Positions 17,234 to 25,908 are shown, counted from the first letter of the stretch. The stretch: 64,000 nt of DNA from Streptosporangium brasiliense (GCF_030811595.1 NZ_JAUSRB010000002.1:6448001-6512000); one strand, 5' to 3'. Translations and numbers: made by a program. The notes: generated by a model not told the origin, from the sequence alone.

Positions 17234-17645
17234 GGCCCTCGGACGGAGGCGGCGGGTCATGACCACCCTTGGCGGCGTGCCGTACCCGCCCGACGACGGA
17301 GCTGATCGCCGAGTCTGCCGCCCAACCGTCCAGGTAGGCGCCGCAGTCGACGCTCAGCAGGTCCCCGGCGCGCGGCCGGTAGCCGTCAGGGACGCCGTGC
17401 ACGATCACCTCGTTGACCGAGGCGCAGATCACCGCGGGGAACGGCGTCGGCGCGAAGGCGGGCTTGTGGCGCAGGAACGCCGACCGGGCACTCGCCTGGG
17501 CGATCACCGTCCGGGCGACCTCGTCCGGCTCCAGCAGGCTGCCCCCCGGCGCCCCGTGCCCGCGCACCGCCTCCAGCGCGCGGGCCACCCCCCGGTCCGC
17601 CTCGCGCATCGCGTCCACCTCGGCCGCGGACCTGGTCTCCACCAT
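17220..17645 (-). pseudogene. methionine aminopeptidase (type I), N-terminal half only
   Basis: A 141-residue frame beginning MVETRSAAEVDAMREADRGV and running through the substrate and first metal region (FPAVICASVNEVIVHGVPDG; then SVDCGAYLDGWAADSAIS with both aspartate ligands). Type I enzymes are around 255-285 residues and need a later His and two Glu ligands; these are absent. The match stops after SSVVGRV and about 22 unrelated residues follow, ending inside a 42-nt palindrome. The missing half is not in another frame nearby. I infer a 3' deletion, leaving an inactive enzyme. It faces an XRE gene, an arrangement I associate with actinomycetes. Confidence 0.75.
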
Positions 17646-17665
17646 GTGCCGCACTCCCGGTTGCC

Positions 17666-17685
17666 CAATACATATACCGGTATTG
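17666..17685. promoter_or_regulatory. dyad between the aminopeptidase remnant and the XRE gene
   Basis: CAATAC and GTATTG separated by 8 nt, with the inner decamer ATACCGGTAT itself palindromic. The stretch is AT-rich against its surroundings and lies in the 66-nt divergent gap, so it is a candidate operator for the XRE regulator and may overlap both promoters. Confidence 0.55.
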
Positions 17686-17711
17686 TTATCGCGGTTGCTA
17701 GGGTGGTCGGC

Positions 17712-17966
17712 ATGGTGCGACCTCCACTGACCCAGCTCGACCACGAACGCGGCCACCGCCTGGGCGCGATCCTGCGCCAGGCACGCGGCCCCCGCAGCAT
17801 GGCCGAGGTGGCCGCCGCCGCGGGACTGTCGGCCGAGACCCTCCGCAAGATCGAGACCGGCCGGGTGCCGACCCCGGCCTTCTTCACCATCGCCGCACTC
17901 GCCCACGCCCTGGGCATCTCCCTGGACGTCCTGGCCGAGGTGGCCGCCGCCGAACACGCCGCCTGA
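17712..17966 (+). CDS. XRE-family HTH regulator
   Basis: An 84-residue protein made almost entirely of one HTH_XRE domain: LGAILRQARGPRSMAEVAAA, LSAETLRKIETGRVPTPAFF, IAALAHALGISLDVLAE. It starts at ATG 17712 and is divergent from the aminopeptidase remnant. With no separate sensor domain it is likely a simple repressor acting at the dyad in the gap. Confidence 0.88.
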   Translation: MVRPPLTQLDHERGHRLGAILRQARGPRSMAEVAAAAGLSAETLRKIETGRVPTPAFFTIAALAHALGISLDVLAEVAAAEHAA

Positions 17967-18055
17967 GCGGCCCCCGGACGGCGGTGAACTGGCCTACATC
18001 CGTGACGGGCGTCCCGCACCCCGGCCGGGATGACCAGCGCGCTGGAGAGGGCCGC

Positions 18056-18076
18056 GCCGCGGGCGAGGCCCGCGGC
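18056..18076. terminator. hairpin between convergent XRE and recombinase genes
   Basis: Arms CCGCGGGC and GCCCGCGG (9 bp with the flanking G-C pair) around a GAG loop, between two convergent genes. It could stop transcription from both sides. Confidence 0.5.
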
Positions 18077-18114
18077 CGCACGGCCTCACCCGCGCGGCCG
18101 CCTCACCGGCCACC

Positions 18115-19233
18115 TCACCGGCCGCCCGAGGGCCTCCGCAGCAGCGGATGCGACCGCATCGCCACCTCCAGCTCACCGGGCAGCTCGTCACGGTAACGGC
18201 CCAGCGTCGCCAGGTCGCTGTGGCCCAGCACCCGGCGTACGGCGTCCATGTCCACCGCGTCGGCCAGCAGATGGGTGGCGGTGGTGTGGCGCAGGCCGTG
18301 CGGGGTCACCGAACGCCGCCGGTCGGGATCCACCAGCCGCTGCACCCGGTCGATCACCGCCTGCACGTCCCCCCGCGCCAGGCGCTTGCCCCGCCACGAC
18401 AGCAGCAGCGCCTTGTCCGGCGACTCGGCCCGGCCCCGCGCCAGGTAGACCTCCAGCACCTGCGCGACGTCATCGGGCAGCGGCACATCACGCGTCTTGC
18501 CGCCCTTGCCGAAGATCCGCCAGTAACGCACCCCGTCGTTGGTGTAGAAATCCTCCACATTCGCCCGCACCAGCTCCGAGACGCGCGGCCCCATCGTCGA
18601 CAGCAGCAGCACGATCAGCGCATCCCGCAACTCGGTGCGCTGGTCACGCCGACGGCTCCGGCCGTCGGCGGCCGGCCCCTCAGTGATAGGCGGCCCCTCA
18701 ACGGCCGGCTCCTCGGTGGCGGGCGCCTGCCCCCGCGGCACCACCCGGCCGTCAACCGCCCGGCCGTCACCGGCGCTGAGATCACGGGCCGCGCCGATCA
18801 GCCCCTGGGCCTGCTCACGCGTCAGCGCCCGCCGCTCCGGACGCAACCCCCCACGCTCCCGGGCCGTGATCGTCGCCAGCGCCATCGGATTGACCTGCAC
18901 CCAGCCCGCCAGCATCGCATGCTTGAACAGCGCCGACACCGACCGCCGGAAGCGCGCCTGCGAGGAGGCCGACTGCAGCCCGGCACCCGGCTCGGCCCGC
19001 CGGCCGTCGGGCTTACGGGCGAAGGCCAGCAAAATCGCGTCCACGTCCTCGCCGGTCAGATCATCAAGGACCTGCCCCTCACCCGCCAGCCGTACGAACG
19101 TGGCCACATCCCGCGCGTAGACCTCCGCCGTCGCCGCCGACAGCGCACCCGTCAGCGTCTTGGCGCGGATCAGCTCCACATAACGATCGGCCGACTCCTG
19201 CACGGTGAGGCGATTCAGATCCACTGGCCGCAT
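18115..19233 (-). CDS. tyrosine recombinase (XerC/integrase type)
   Basis: About 372 residues from ATG 19233. An N-terminal SAM-like core-binding domain (about 10-125) is followed by the catalytic domain. All six catalytic positions are present: R217 (MGPRVSELV), K246 (GKGGKTR), H312 and R315 (PHGLRHTTATHL), H338 (LGHSDLATLGRY) and Y347. A low-complexity insert of about 45 residues (152-198, rich in A, E, G, P, R) separates the two domains. No excisionase, phage or plasmid genes and no obvious att repeat accompany it. It may be a stand-alone recombinase or an integrase left behind by a lost element. Confidence 0.85.
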   Translation of the reverse strand: MRPVDLNRLTVQESADRYVELIRAKTLTGALSAATAEVYARDVATFVRLAGEGQVLDDLTGEDVDAILLAFARKPDGRRAEPGAGLQSASSQARFRRSVSALFKHAMLAGWVQVNPMALATITARERGGLRPERRALTREQAQGLIGAARDLSAGDGRAVDGRVVPRGQAPATEEPAVEGPPITEGPAADGRSRRRDQRTELRDALIVLLLSTMGPRVSELVRANVEDFYTNDGVRYWRIFGKGGKTRDVPLPDDVAQVLEVYLARGRAESPDKALLLSWRGKRLARGDVQAVIDRVQRLVDPDRRRSVTPHGLRHTTATHLLADAVDMDAVRRVLGHSDLATLGRYRDELPGELEVAMRSHPLLRRPSGGR

Positions 19234-19596
19234 GGTCTCAACGACACCCTTCTCCTCCAACGCGCCGAGTCGTCGTGCCGACCGTAGCGGCCGGCACCGA
19301 CAACACCCGCCCCGGGGCCCATGACGTGCCGGGGGAGCGGGCCCTCACCGCCTGCCCGCAACCTGCCCGGCCTCACCCCCGCCCACCCGCGGGAAAACCG
19401 CACCCAGACCACACCCCACCCCTACGCAGACGATCACACATGACCGCCCCCGCAGCGCCTATACGGAAGTCTCACCCTTCTCGGAAACCTCACCCCTCTC
19501 AAGGGCGATCACGGAAGGCATGGTTCCGGCGGACTCCCACGCATCCAGGGAGACCGAGCGGGCCCGATCCGCTTGCCGCGACCGTAGGATCACCCC
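19234..19596. other. intergenic stretch between recombinase and L7/L12-like gene
   Basis: No convincing gene. From about 19465 there are near-repeats of CTCACCC followed by TCTC, and pyrimidine-rich sequence. Promoters of both divergent neighbours must lie here, but I cannot place them with confidence. Confidence 0.5.
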
Positions 19597-20064
19597 ATGC
19601 CGAATCTCGGACCCGTGGAGCTGCTGGTGCTGCTGGTGGTCATGGCAGCCCTGGCCGCCTTACTGATCACCACGCTGATACGGCTCTCCACGCGCGGGCG
19701 ACCCCCCACCGCGCAAACGCGGCAACAGCTCAGCGCCCCGCAGCTCCAACAGCAGGCCGGCGAGCTGATCGACGCCGGCAAACCCATCGCCGCGGTCAAA
19801 CTCGTCCGCGAGCAGACCGGCCTCGACCTCAAAGACGCCAAGCGATACGTCGACGACCTGCGCGCCGGCCGGGCGCCCCGGCCGCCCCAGCCCCGCTACG
19901 GCGCAGCCCCGCCGCTGCCACCCGGTCCCGGCGCCGACCTGGCCACCCGGGTGCGCCTGCTCAGCGCCGACGGCCGCGGCGAGCAGGCCGTCCTGCTGGT
20001 ACGGGGCGAGACCGGCATGAGCGAGTCCGAAGCCCGGCGCTTCGTCGAGTCCATCCAGGCCTGA
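19597..20064 (+). CDS. membrane-anchored protein with two ribosomal L7/L12 C-terminal-like repeats
   Basis: A 155-residue protein with an N-terminal membrane helix (residues about 6-28) and two copies of a short motif like the C-terminal fold of ribosomal protein L7/L12: KPIAAVKLVREQTGLDLKDA near residue 70 and GEQAVLLVRGETGMSESEAR near 130. A Pro-rich linker joins them. The ATG follows AGGAT. It is not a ribosomal protein; the family is common in actinomycetes with no known role. A shorter paralogue is encoded at 30739-31011. Confidence 0.75.
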   Translation: MPNLGPVELLVLLVVMAALAALLITTLIRLSTRGRPPTAQTRQQLSAPQLQQQAGELIDAGKPIAAVKLVREQTGLDLKDAKRYVDDLRAGRAPRPPQPRYGAAPPLPPGPGADLATRVRLLSADGRGEQAVLLVRGETGMSESEARRFVESIQA

Positions 20065-20225
20065 ACCCCGGCACGCCCCCAGGCGCGGCCACCCCTGAGA
20101 CCGCCTCTCCGGGGCGCTGCGCCCGCACAGCCGTCCGCCCGCGGCGGCCCTGCCGGACTGGGGGACGGGGAAGCAGCCCACCCGGACGGCACGGTGCCGT
20201 CACCCGGGTACCCGGCACCCGGCGG

Positions 20226-20693
20226 CTACATGTAGGGGCGGGCGACCGCGACCAGCTCGGCGACGGCGTCAGCGGTCCTGACCGGCAGCGCCGACGGGGG
20301 AGTGCGTTCACGCACGTCCTCGGTCCTGATCGCCATCACCGCCGGGGGACTGCCCAGGTCGCCGTAGCGGCCGGCGACCGCCTCGGTGATCACCTCGCGC
20401 ACGCCGGCGACCACCTCCTTGGGCGAGTGCCGCACCCCCGAGATCGACAGGTAACCGATCAGCGCCGCGAAGCGCAGCTCCTCTGCCATCGACACGGCCG
20501 ACCCGCCGTCATGCGCCGGCGGGCCCGGCCGATCCAGCCAGAACACCCCGCCGTGCAGGAAGCCCGAATAGGACGCCTCACCATCCCCGAGCGTCCGCAC
20601 CGTGTCAGCCAGCAGGGACCCGAACTCGGCCAGATCCGCATCCGGCGGCAGATCGGTGGTGACCAGCAGCGGCACTATCAGCGAATCCAGCAT
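20226..20693 (-). CDS. hypothetical protein
   Basis: A 155-residue acidic protein that I do not recognise. It begins MLDSLIVPLLVTTDLPPDAD and contains GFLHGGVFWLDRPGP, EELRFAALIGYLSISGVRHS and a C-terminal VRTADAVAELVAVARPYM. The ATG at 20693 lies 9 nt after GGAGGG, which excludes the ATG at 20702 directly abutting that site. No membrane helix or signal peptide. Neighbours give no functional hint. Confidence 0.6.
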   Translation of the reverse strand: MLDSLIVPLLVTTDLPPDADLAEFGSLLADTVRTLGDGEASYSGFLHGGVFWLDRPGPPAHDGGSAVSMAEELRFAALIGYLSISGVRHSPKEVVAGVREVITEAVAGRYGDLGSPPAVMAIRTEDVRERTPPSALPVRTADAVAELVAVARPYM

Positions 20694-21165
20694 CGGCAGC
20701 ATCCCTCCACGAGTCGGCCCATCGTAGGATGCCGCACCGACAATCTCGGCGAGCCCGTCGCCCCCGGCGCGTCGGCACCCCAATCCGCCCCGCGCCGTGC
20801 CGTGCTGGGCTGGGCTGGGTCACGCGGCGCGGGCCGGGCCATGGCCACCCCCGGGCCGTGCAAGGCCCCGGTAGCCCTCGCCCTATGCCCTGTGTCCCGG
20901 GAGCCGGAACGGCGGAGACGCGGAGACAGGGGGCCAGGGCAAGAGGACGGAGCCGTGAGCCGTGGAAGGGCCGGAGCCCCGCGGCGACCTCACATTCATC
21001 CGCCCCCACGCGTTGACCAGATATGAGCAGACGCCACCGGCCGGACGCCCGCCGCAACGGGCCGGCCGTTCCCCGCACCCACCCGGCCCGGACCGGCGAG
21101 AACACCGAGAGCACCAAAACCGCCCGGACCACCGACACCGACACCAGCACCGGCAGGACAGCGCC
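20694..21165. other. 472-nt stretch without a gene before ogt
   Basis: Open frames here are shadows of composition. There is a short iteration of GGGCT units near 20808. Promoters for the hypothetical gene (minus) and the alkylation-repair operon (plus) must lie here; I could not place them. Confidence 0.4.
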
Positions 21166-21663
21166 ATGAGAACACACACGACGATCGACTCACCGATGGG
21201 GACCCTCACCCTCGTCGCCACCGACGGCGTCCTCAGCGGCACCTACATGCAAGACCACCGCCACATGCCCGACCCCGCCACCTTCGGCCCGAAAGTCATC
21301 TCCGGCTTCGAGGAGGCCACCGAACAGCTCACCCAGTACTTCGCCGGACAGCGCAAGACCTTCACCCTCCGCACCCACCTGACCGGCAGCCACTTCCAGC
21401 GCCGCATCTGGCAGGCGCTCACCACCATCCCCTACGGACACACCGTCACCTACGCCGAACTCGCCGCCGAGATCGGCAGCCCCGAGGCGGTCCGCGCCGT
21501 GGGCGCCGCCAACGGCGCCAACCCCATCGCCGTCGTGGTGCCCTGCCACCGCGTCATCGGCGCCGACGGCAACCTCACCGGATTCTCCGGCGGCCTGGCC
21601 CGCAAACAGTTCCTGCTCGACCTCGAACGCCCCGCACCCTGGCGACAAGGACAACTCTTTTGA
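21166..21663 (+). CDS. ogt: methylated-DNA-protein cysteine methyltransferase (first copy)
   Basis: A 165-residue O6-alkylguanine-DNA alkyltransferase. It removes alkyl groups from guanine O6 by transferring them irreversibly to its own cysteine. The active site is VVVPCHRVIG near residue 125, preceded by FQRRIWQALTTIPYGHTVTY (arginine finger and winged-helix region) and VRAVGAANGANPIA. The N-terminal domain is the short form. It is followed after 43 nt by an ECF sigma gene that overlaps a second alkyltransferase, so the three look like one damage-response unit. Confidence 0.93.
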   Translation: MRTHTTIDSPMGTLTLVATDGVLSGTYMQDHRHMPDPATFGPKVISGFEEATEQLTQYFAGQRKTFTLRTHLTGSHFQRRIWQALTTIPYGHTVTYAELAAEIGSPEAVRAVGAANGANPIAVVVPCHRVIGADGNLTGFSGGLARKQFLLDLERPAPWRQGQLF

Positions 21664-21706
21664 CACCACCACCTCACATCCGACCCGCCCGCGACGTTTA
21701 CCCAAC

Positions 21707-22192
21707 GTGAGACAGCATCCCTTCGAAACGATCGTGGCCGAGCACGGGCCGGCCGTGCTACGCGTGTGCCGCGCCGTCCTGGGCCCCACCACCGCCGCCG
21801 AAGACGCCTGGTCGGAGACGTTCCTGTCGGCGATGCAGGCATACCCCACCCTGCGGGCCGACAGCAACATCGAAGCGTGGCTGGTCACCATCGCCCACCG
21901 CAAAGCCATCGACCAGCTCCGCGCCGAGAAGCGACGGGCCGTCCCCACCGAGCACCTGCCGGAGACACCCGCCAAGGACGGCGTGCCCGGCGAGGGGGAG
22001 CCGGAGCTGTGGAAGGCCCTGCACGCCCTGCCGCTCAAACAGCGCCAGACCATCGCCTACCACTACCTGGCCGGCCTGCCGTACGCCGAAGTCGCCCACG
22101 TCCTGGGCGGCAGCCCGCAGGCCGCCAGGCGAGCGGCCGCCGACGGCATCGCCAAACTACGCAAGAGCTACCTCGAAGGAGAGGACCGATGA
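21707..22192 (+). CDS. ECF-type RNA polymerase sigma factor
   Basis: A 161-residue sigma factor with only regions 2 and 4. Region 2 reads GPAVLRVCRAVLGPTTAAEDAW and NIEAWLVTIAHRKAIDQLRA; region 4 reads LPLKQRQTIAYHYLAGLPYAEVAHVLGG. No anti-sigma gene is adjacent. It lies between two alkyltransferase genes and its stop overlaps the ATG of the second (ATGA), so its job is probably to drive this repair operon, with activity controlled in an unknown way. GTG start. Confidence 0.88.
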   Translation: MRQHPFETIVAEHGPAVLRVCRAVLGPTTAAEDAWSETFLSAMQAYPTLRADSNIEAWLVTIAHRKAIDQLRAEKRRAVPTEHLPETPAKDGVPGEGEPELWKALHALPLKQRQTIAYHYLAGLPYAEVAHVLGGSPQAARRAAADGIAKLRKSYLEGEDR

Positions 22193-22815
22193 CGACCACA
22201 CCCGCGACGCCGGCCGGCGACGGCGAGCTGCTGGCCCGCCTGACCGAGACCGACCAGGCCACCCAGGAGCGCCTGCACGCCCGCCTGGCCGCGGCCGCCG
22301 AACGCGCCGGGATCCTCGACGTCGCCTACCGCACCCTCGACACCCCCGTCGGGCCGCTGCTGCTGGCCGCCACCGAACGCGGCCTGGTCCGCGTCGCCTA
22401 CGCCCGCGAGGACCACGACAAGGTCCTGCAGCAGCTGGCCGGCAGCCTCAGCCCCCGCCTGCTGCGCGCCCCCGCCCGCCTGGAGAACGCCACCCGGCAG
22501 ATCGAGGAGTACTTCACCGGCCGGCGCAACCTGTTCGACCTGCCGCTGGACCTGTGCCTGGCCCATGGCTTCCGCCGTACCGTCCTGACGCACCTGAGCG
22601 AGATCGGCTACGGCGCGACCGCCAGCTACGCAGCCGTGGCCGCCGCCGCGGGCAGCCCGAAAGCCGTACGCGCCGTCGGAACCGCCTGCGCCACCAACCC
22701 CCTGCCGGTCATCGTCCCCTGCCACCGCGTCGTACGCAGCGACGGCACCCTCGGCCAGTACGTCGGCGGCACCGACGCCAAGAAAGTCCTGCTGGCCCTG
22801 GAGGCCACCCCATGA
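22189..22815 (+). CDS. ogt: methylated-DNA-protein cysteine methyltransferase (second copy)
   Basis: A 208-residue alkyltransferase with the active site VIVPCHRVVR and YVGGTDAKKVLLALEA at the end. It differs from the first copy in a roughly 45-residue acidic/helical N-terminal extension (ELLARLTETDQATQERLHAR) and in having FRRTVLTHLSEIGYG before the active site. Translation is coupled to the ECF sigma gene by a 4-nt overlap. The extension is a candidate contact surface for the sigma factor, which is inference. Confidence 0.92.
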   Translation: MTTTPATPAGDGELLARLTETDQATQERLHARLAAAAERAGILDVAYRTLDTPVGPLLLAATERGLVRVAYAREDHDKVLQQLAGSLSPRLLRAPARLENATRQIEEYFTGRRNLFDLPLDLCLAHGFRRTVLTHLSEIGYGATASYAAVAAAAGSPKAVRAVGTACATNPLPVIVPCHRVVRSDGTLGQYVGGTDAKKVLLALEATP

Positions 22816-22920
22816 ACGCCGCACCCCGCCGGCCGGCGTCCGGACGGGCGGCGCGGACGCCTCACCCCGGCAGGGGCAGCAACCACTCGGCCTGACGAAG
22901 GCACTCCCACCGCGCCCGGA

Positions 22921-22968
22921 GCATCCGACATCGACGGGCCCGGAGCATCCGACATCGACGGGCCCGGC
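22921..22968. repeat. 24-nt tandem repeat in the gap after ogt
   Basis: The unit GCATCCGACATCGACGGGCC plus CGGA occurs twice in a row (last base differs) and its end is also seen just before the first copy. It lies in a 364-nt gap (22816-23179) with no gene. It may be a replication-slippage product; no function is apparent. Confidence 0.7.
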
Positions 22969-23179
22969 ACCGCCGCCGCCCCACAGACAGTCGGCCAGGT
23001 CACCCTCTCCCGTCCCGAAGACCGGCCGCACCCCCCTGCCACCCCCTGCCGCCCGAACGCTCGACCCCGGCCGGCCGACACCACGCCGGCCCCGCCCCCA
23101 GGCAGAGAACCGAGCCGCGGCGGAGCGGACGCGCCGGCCACGGTGGACGATCCGCGGCCGATACGTTGAAGTTGCCACC

Positions 23180-24664
23180 ATGAAGCAGCGGGGGAGCAGA
23201 CCCAGACACACGACGGGCGCGATCTCACTGATCGGAGGAGCGGCCGCCGGCGGCGCCGCGCTCCTGACCCGGCAGGCGGCCGCCCCCGACCTGACGGCCT
23301 ACGTGCCGCTGCCCGGCGTGCTGGGCCTGACGGCCGTGGTGCTCGCGGCCCTGGGCACCGGCCTCATCCTGAAACGCCCCGGCCCGGCCGACCACACGCG
23401 GCTGCGCGTCCTGCCGTGGTGGTGGGTCCTCATCGGCGCCGTGCTCATCACCGTGTCCATCTGGGCCACCACAGCCGCCCTGCTGTCGCTGGCCGACAGC
23501 GCGCCACAGGCCGCCAGACGCGTGGAGCTGCGGGCGGAGGCGGTGAAGACCGGCCTGACCGTGGGCGCCGGAGCCGCAGGACTGGTGGCGCTGCTGCTCG
23601 GAGCGCGCCGCCAGTGGCTGGGGGAGCGCGCCCAGGCCCACCAGGAGTACGACGCCGCCGAAAAACGCCTCACCGAGCTCTACACCAAGGCCGGCGACCA
23701 GCTCGGGCACGACAAGGCCGCCGTACGGCTGGCCGGCCTGCACGCCCTCGGACGCCTCGCCCACGACACCCCCGGGCACCGCCAGACGATCACCGATGTG
23801 ATCTGCGCCTACCTCCGCATGCCCGCCACCCCGTCCGGGACTCCAACCGGGACCCCGGACCCCGCCGGCCACGGGGAGGCGGCCACACCCCCCGCCGACC
23901 CCCAGGAACTCCAGGTCCGCGCCACCGCCCAGCGGATACTCGCCGAACACCTGCGCTGGAGCAGGGACGAGCCGCTGCCGCCCGGCACCTTCTGGCCCGG
24001 CATCGACCTCGACCTCACCGGCGCGCATCTGCTCGACCTCGACCTCAGCCGGTGCCGGATACGCCGGGCGACCTTCGACGGCGCCACCCTCGAAGGACTC
24101 ACCCGCTTCGACGGCGCCACCTTCGACGGAGAGGCGACGTTCACCGCGGCCGTCTTCACCCGCGGCGCGGATCCACGCGAGGCCAACCACAGAGCGGGAT
24201 TCGAAAAGACCCTGTTCAACGGCACAGCGACCTTCCGCGCAACCGTCTTCGCCCTCCGCGCGGACTTCACCGGCGCGACCTTCGGCGAGGCAGCGCTGTT
24301 CGGCCAGGCCGAATTCGCCGACTGGGCGGTCTTCCGGGCCGCCTCCTTCAACGCGCAGGCGTCCTTCGGCGCGGCCGCCTTCAACGGCGAGGCCGTCTTC
24401 CGGCAGGCCGCCTTCGCAGGCGGAGTCTCCTTCCAGCAGGCCGTCTTCGCAGACGCACCCGCCCTGTGGGAGGCCACGGCCCAGACCTCCTGCGCCGCCG
24501 GACGCCTGTGGCCCGAAGGCTGGAGGGAGGACCCCCTGGGCGACGGATCCGGCCGGGCCCAGCTGATCCAGCCGCCCCCGCAGAGCAGCGGACCACCCGG
24601 CGAGCCACCCGGCGTGGGATCCGCGCCGGCGCCCGACACCGACACCGATCCCGCTCTGTCCTAA
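23180..24664 (+). CDS. membrane protein with pentapeptide repeats
   Basis: A 494-residue protein. Membrane helices lie near residues 12-30, 45-63, 78-98 and 115-135. A soluble linker with a coiled part (AHQEYDAAEKRLTELYTKAG) leads to a repeat domain from about residue 275 to 430, where every fifth residue is F or L in patterns such as ATFDGATLEG, ATFRATVFALRADF and ASFGAAAFNGEAVF. These form a right-handed quadrilateral helix. Family members with this layout often carry a YjbI-like repeat and have no settled role. The tail is Pro/Asp-rich. Confidence 0.85.
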   Translation: MKQRGSRPRHTTGAISLIGGAAAGGAALLTRQAAAPDLTAYVPLPGVLGLTAVVLAALGTGLILKRPGPADHTRLRVLPWWWVLIGAVLITVSIWATTAALLSLADSAPQAARRVELRAEAVKTGLTVGAGAAGLVALLLGARRQWLGERAQAHQEYDAAEKRLTELYTKAGDQLGHDKAAVRLAGLHALGRLAHDTPGHRQTITDVICAYLRMPATPSGTPTGTPDPAGHGEAATPPADPQELQVRATAQRILAEHLRWSRDEPLPPGTFWPGIDLDLTGAHLLDLDLSRCRIRRATFDGATLEGLTRFDGATFDGEATFTAAVFTRGADPREANHRAGFEKTLFNGTATFRATVFALRADFTGATFGEAALFGQAEFADWAVFRAASFNAQASFGAAAFNGEAVFRQAAFAGGVSFQQAVFADAPALWEATAQTSCAAGRLWPEGWREDPLGDGSGRAQLIQPPPQSSGPPGEPPGVGSAPAPDTDTDPALS

Positions 24665-24703
24665 GGCGGGGCGGTGGGCGATGCCTCGAATATGGTCATT
24701 TTT

Positions 24704-24735
24704 ATACCAAACAGAATTCACCTTCTGTCTGGTAT
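24704..24735. promoter_or_regulatory. long dyad in a gene-free region
   Basis: Arms ATACCAAACAGAA (24704-24716) and TTCTGTCTGGTAT (24723-24735) pair at 12 of 13 positions around a 6-nt loop. The sequence is AT-rich in a GC-rich setting and no T-run follows on the plus strand. It lies 40 nt after the pentapeptide gene and looks more like an operator than a terminator, yet no gene starts nearby. Confidence 0.5.
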
Positions 24736-25467
24736 GAGATTGATGGGCGCCGATAGGGGGGCCGGGATGGACTGTCCCGTCCCGTCCGAACTGATCCGGT
24801 TGACCTCTCCCATAGGGCCGCCCTGGTTTCCGCGTACGGTCTTGCGCGATCCGTCCGGTGGGCGCCGCGGGCGGGCCTGCCGTACGGGGCGAGAAAAATG
24901 ATCTTCGATCCGTGGTCGGCGGAACGATGATCTTCCGGTCCGCGCCCGGCGGGATCCGGTCCGTCTTCCTCTGTTCCGTTCTTCCACGGTAAGCCGGAGC
25001 AATCTGCAAGTTTCCCGCAGCAAGTCCGATTCGTACTGTTTTCGGGCTGGAGGCCGTGTGGCCGCGTTCCCTGAGGCGGGATCGCCGCGCTCGGTCGTCG
25101 CCGTTCCCGTGGCCGGGGCGCGTGCCGCCGGCGTAGGCGCAGGGCGCTTGCGGGCGTCGGGGTCGGTTGCCGGGGGCCGCTCCGTGGTGTGGTTTCGGGT
25201 ATGCGGGGTGGCCTGCCTCTGCCGCTGTCTCTTGCTGCCGGACTTGGCCTACTCCCCCGCGATACCGTGTCGGGGCATTTGACGCTATGTGTCCAATATG
25301 TGACAGTGTGTGTCGGGTTCTGTGGTGCCAGACAGGGGCAGGCGGGCCGGGGCCGGCCGTCGATGCCGCCTGCGCGGTCAAGCTGCCGCCGCTCCCCCGG
25401 TCTGCGCAACCGGGTCGGTGGCTCGACGGGTGGCGCCGCCCGTGACGTCCCGGACGTGGGCGGCTCG
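24736..25467. other. 730-nt region with no convincing gene
   Basis: Frames here have skewed composition and no recognisable domain. ATGATCTTC recurs near 24897 and 24926. The region ends at the stop of the minus-strand SnoaL-like gene. I see no tRNA or structured RNA. Confidence 0.5.
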
Positions 25468-25908
25468 TCAGGGCTGCAGGTCGGTCACTCCTTTGCCGCT
25501 CGGTATGTCGAGCGGTACGGAGACCTGGTCGTGCCCGATCAGCCAGTTGCCGTCGATCTTCCGGAAGCAGAAAGTGGCCCGGACCCACATGCCGTCCGTC
25601 GCCGTCCTGTTCTTCAGTGTGCCGCTCAGCCGGCCGAAGCAGTGGCCGAACGCCACGTCGTCGCCCACGGTGAGGGTCAGGTCGCGGACCTCGTAGTTCA
25701 CGTCCTGGAAGAGCGTGAAGACGTTGTTCCAGTTCTTCAGTTTCGCCTCTGTCCCTACGTGCTGCAGTGGCGGTTCGATGTCGAAGGAGACGACGTCGGG
25801 TGTGTAAAGCAGCTTGAGGCCCTCGAGGTCCTTGGTCCGGAGTCCTTCGACTATCTTGTCGATCTGCCGGCGGATCTCGGCCTGGTCCATCTCGTGTTGC
25901 GTAGGCAT
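25468..25908 (-). CDS. SnoaL-like / NTF2-fold protein
   Basis: A 146-residue cone-shaped NTF2-like protein with IRRQIDKIVEGLRTKDLEGL, LLYTPDVVSFDIEPPLQ, FGHCFGRLSGTL and the C-terminal strand WLIGHDQVSVPL, similar to proteins annotated as SnoaL-like or SgcJ/EcaC oxidoreductase. Its ligand and reaction are unknown. It is downstream of the LysR gene on the same strand with a 70-nt gap, possibly the same transcript. Confidence 0.8.
   Translation of the reverse strand: MPTQHEMDQAEIRRQIDKIVEGLRTKDLEGLKLLYTPDVVSFDIEPPLQHVGTEAKLKNWNNVFTLFQDVNYEVRDLTLTVGDDVAFGHCFGRLSGTLKNRTATDGMWVRATFCFRKIDGNWLIGHDQVSVPLDIPSGKGVTDLQP

Noticed and set aside
19597-20064. Ribosomal protein L7/L12
   Set aside because: It has a membrane anchor, lacks the N-terminal dimer domain and repeats only a short part of the C-terminal fold.
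22921-22968. CRISPR-like array
   Set aside because: Only two adjacent copies with no spacers; a simple tandem repeat.
24702-25409. 235-residue open frame on the minus strand in the large gap
   Set aside because: Arg/Pro-rich, no ribosome site or domain, and it overlaps the operator-like dyad.
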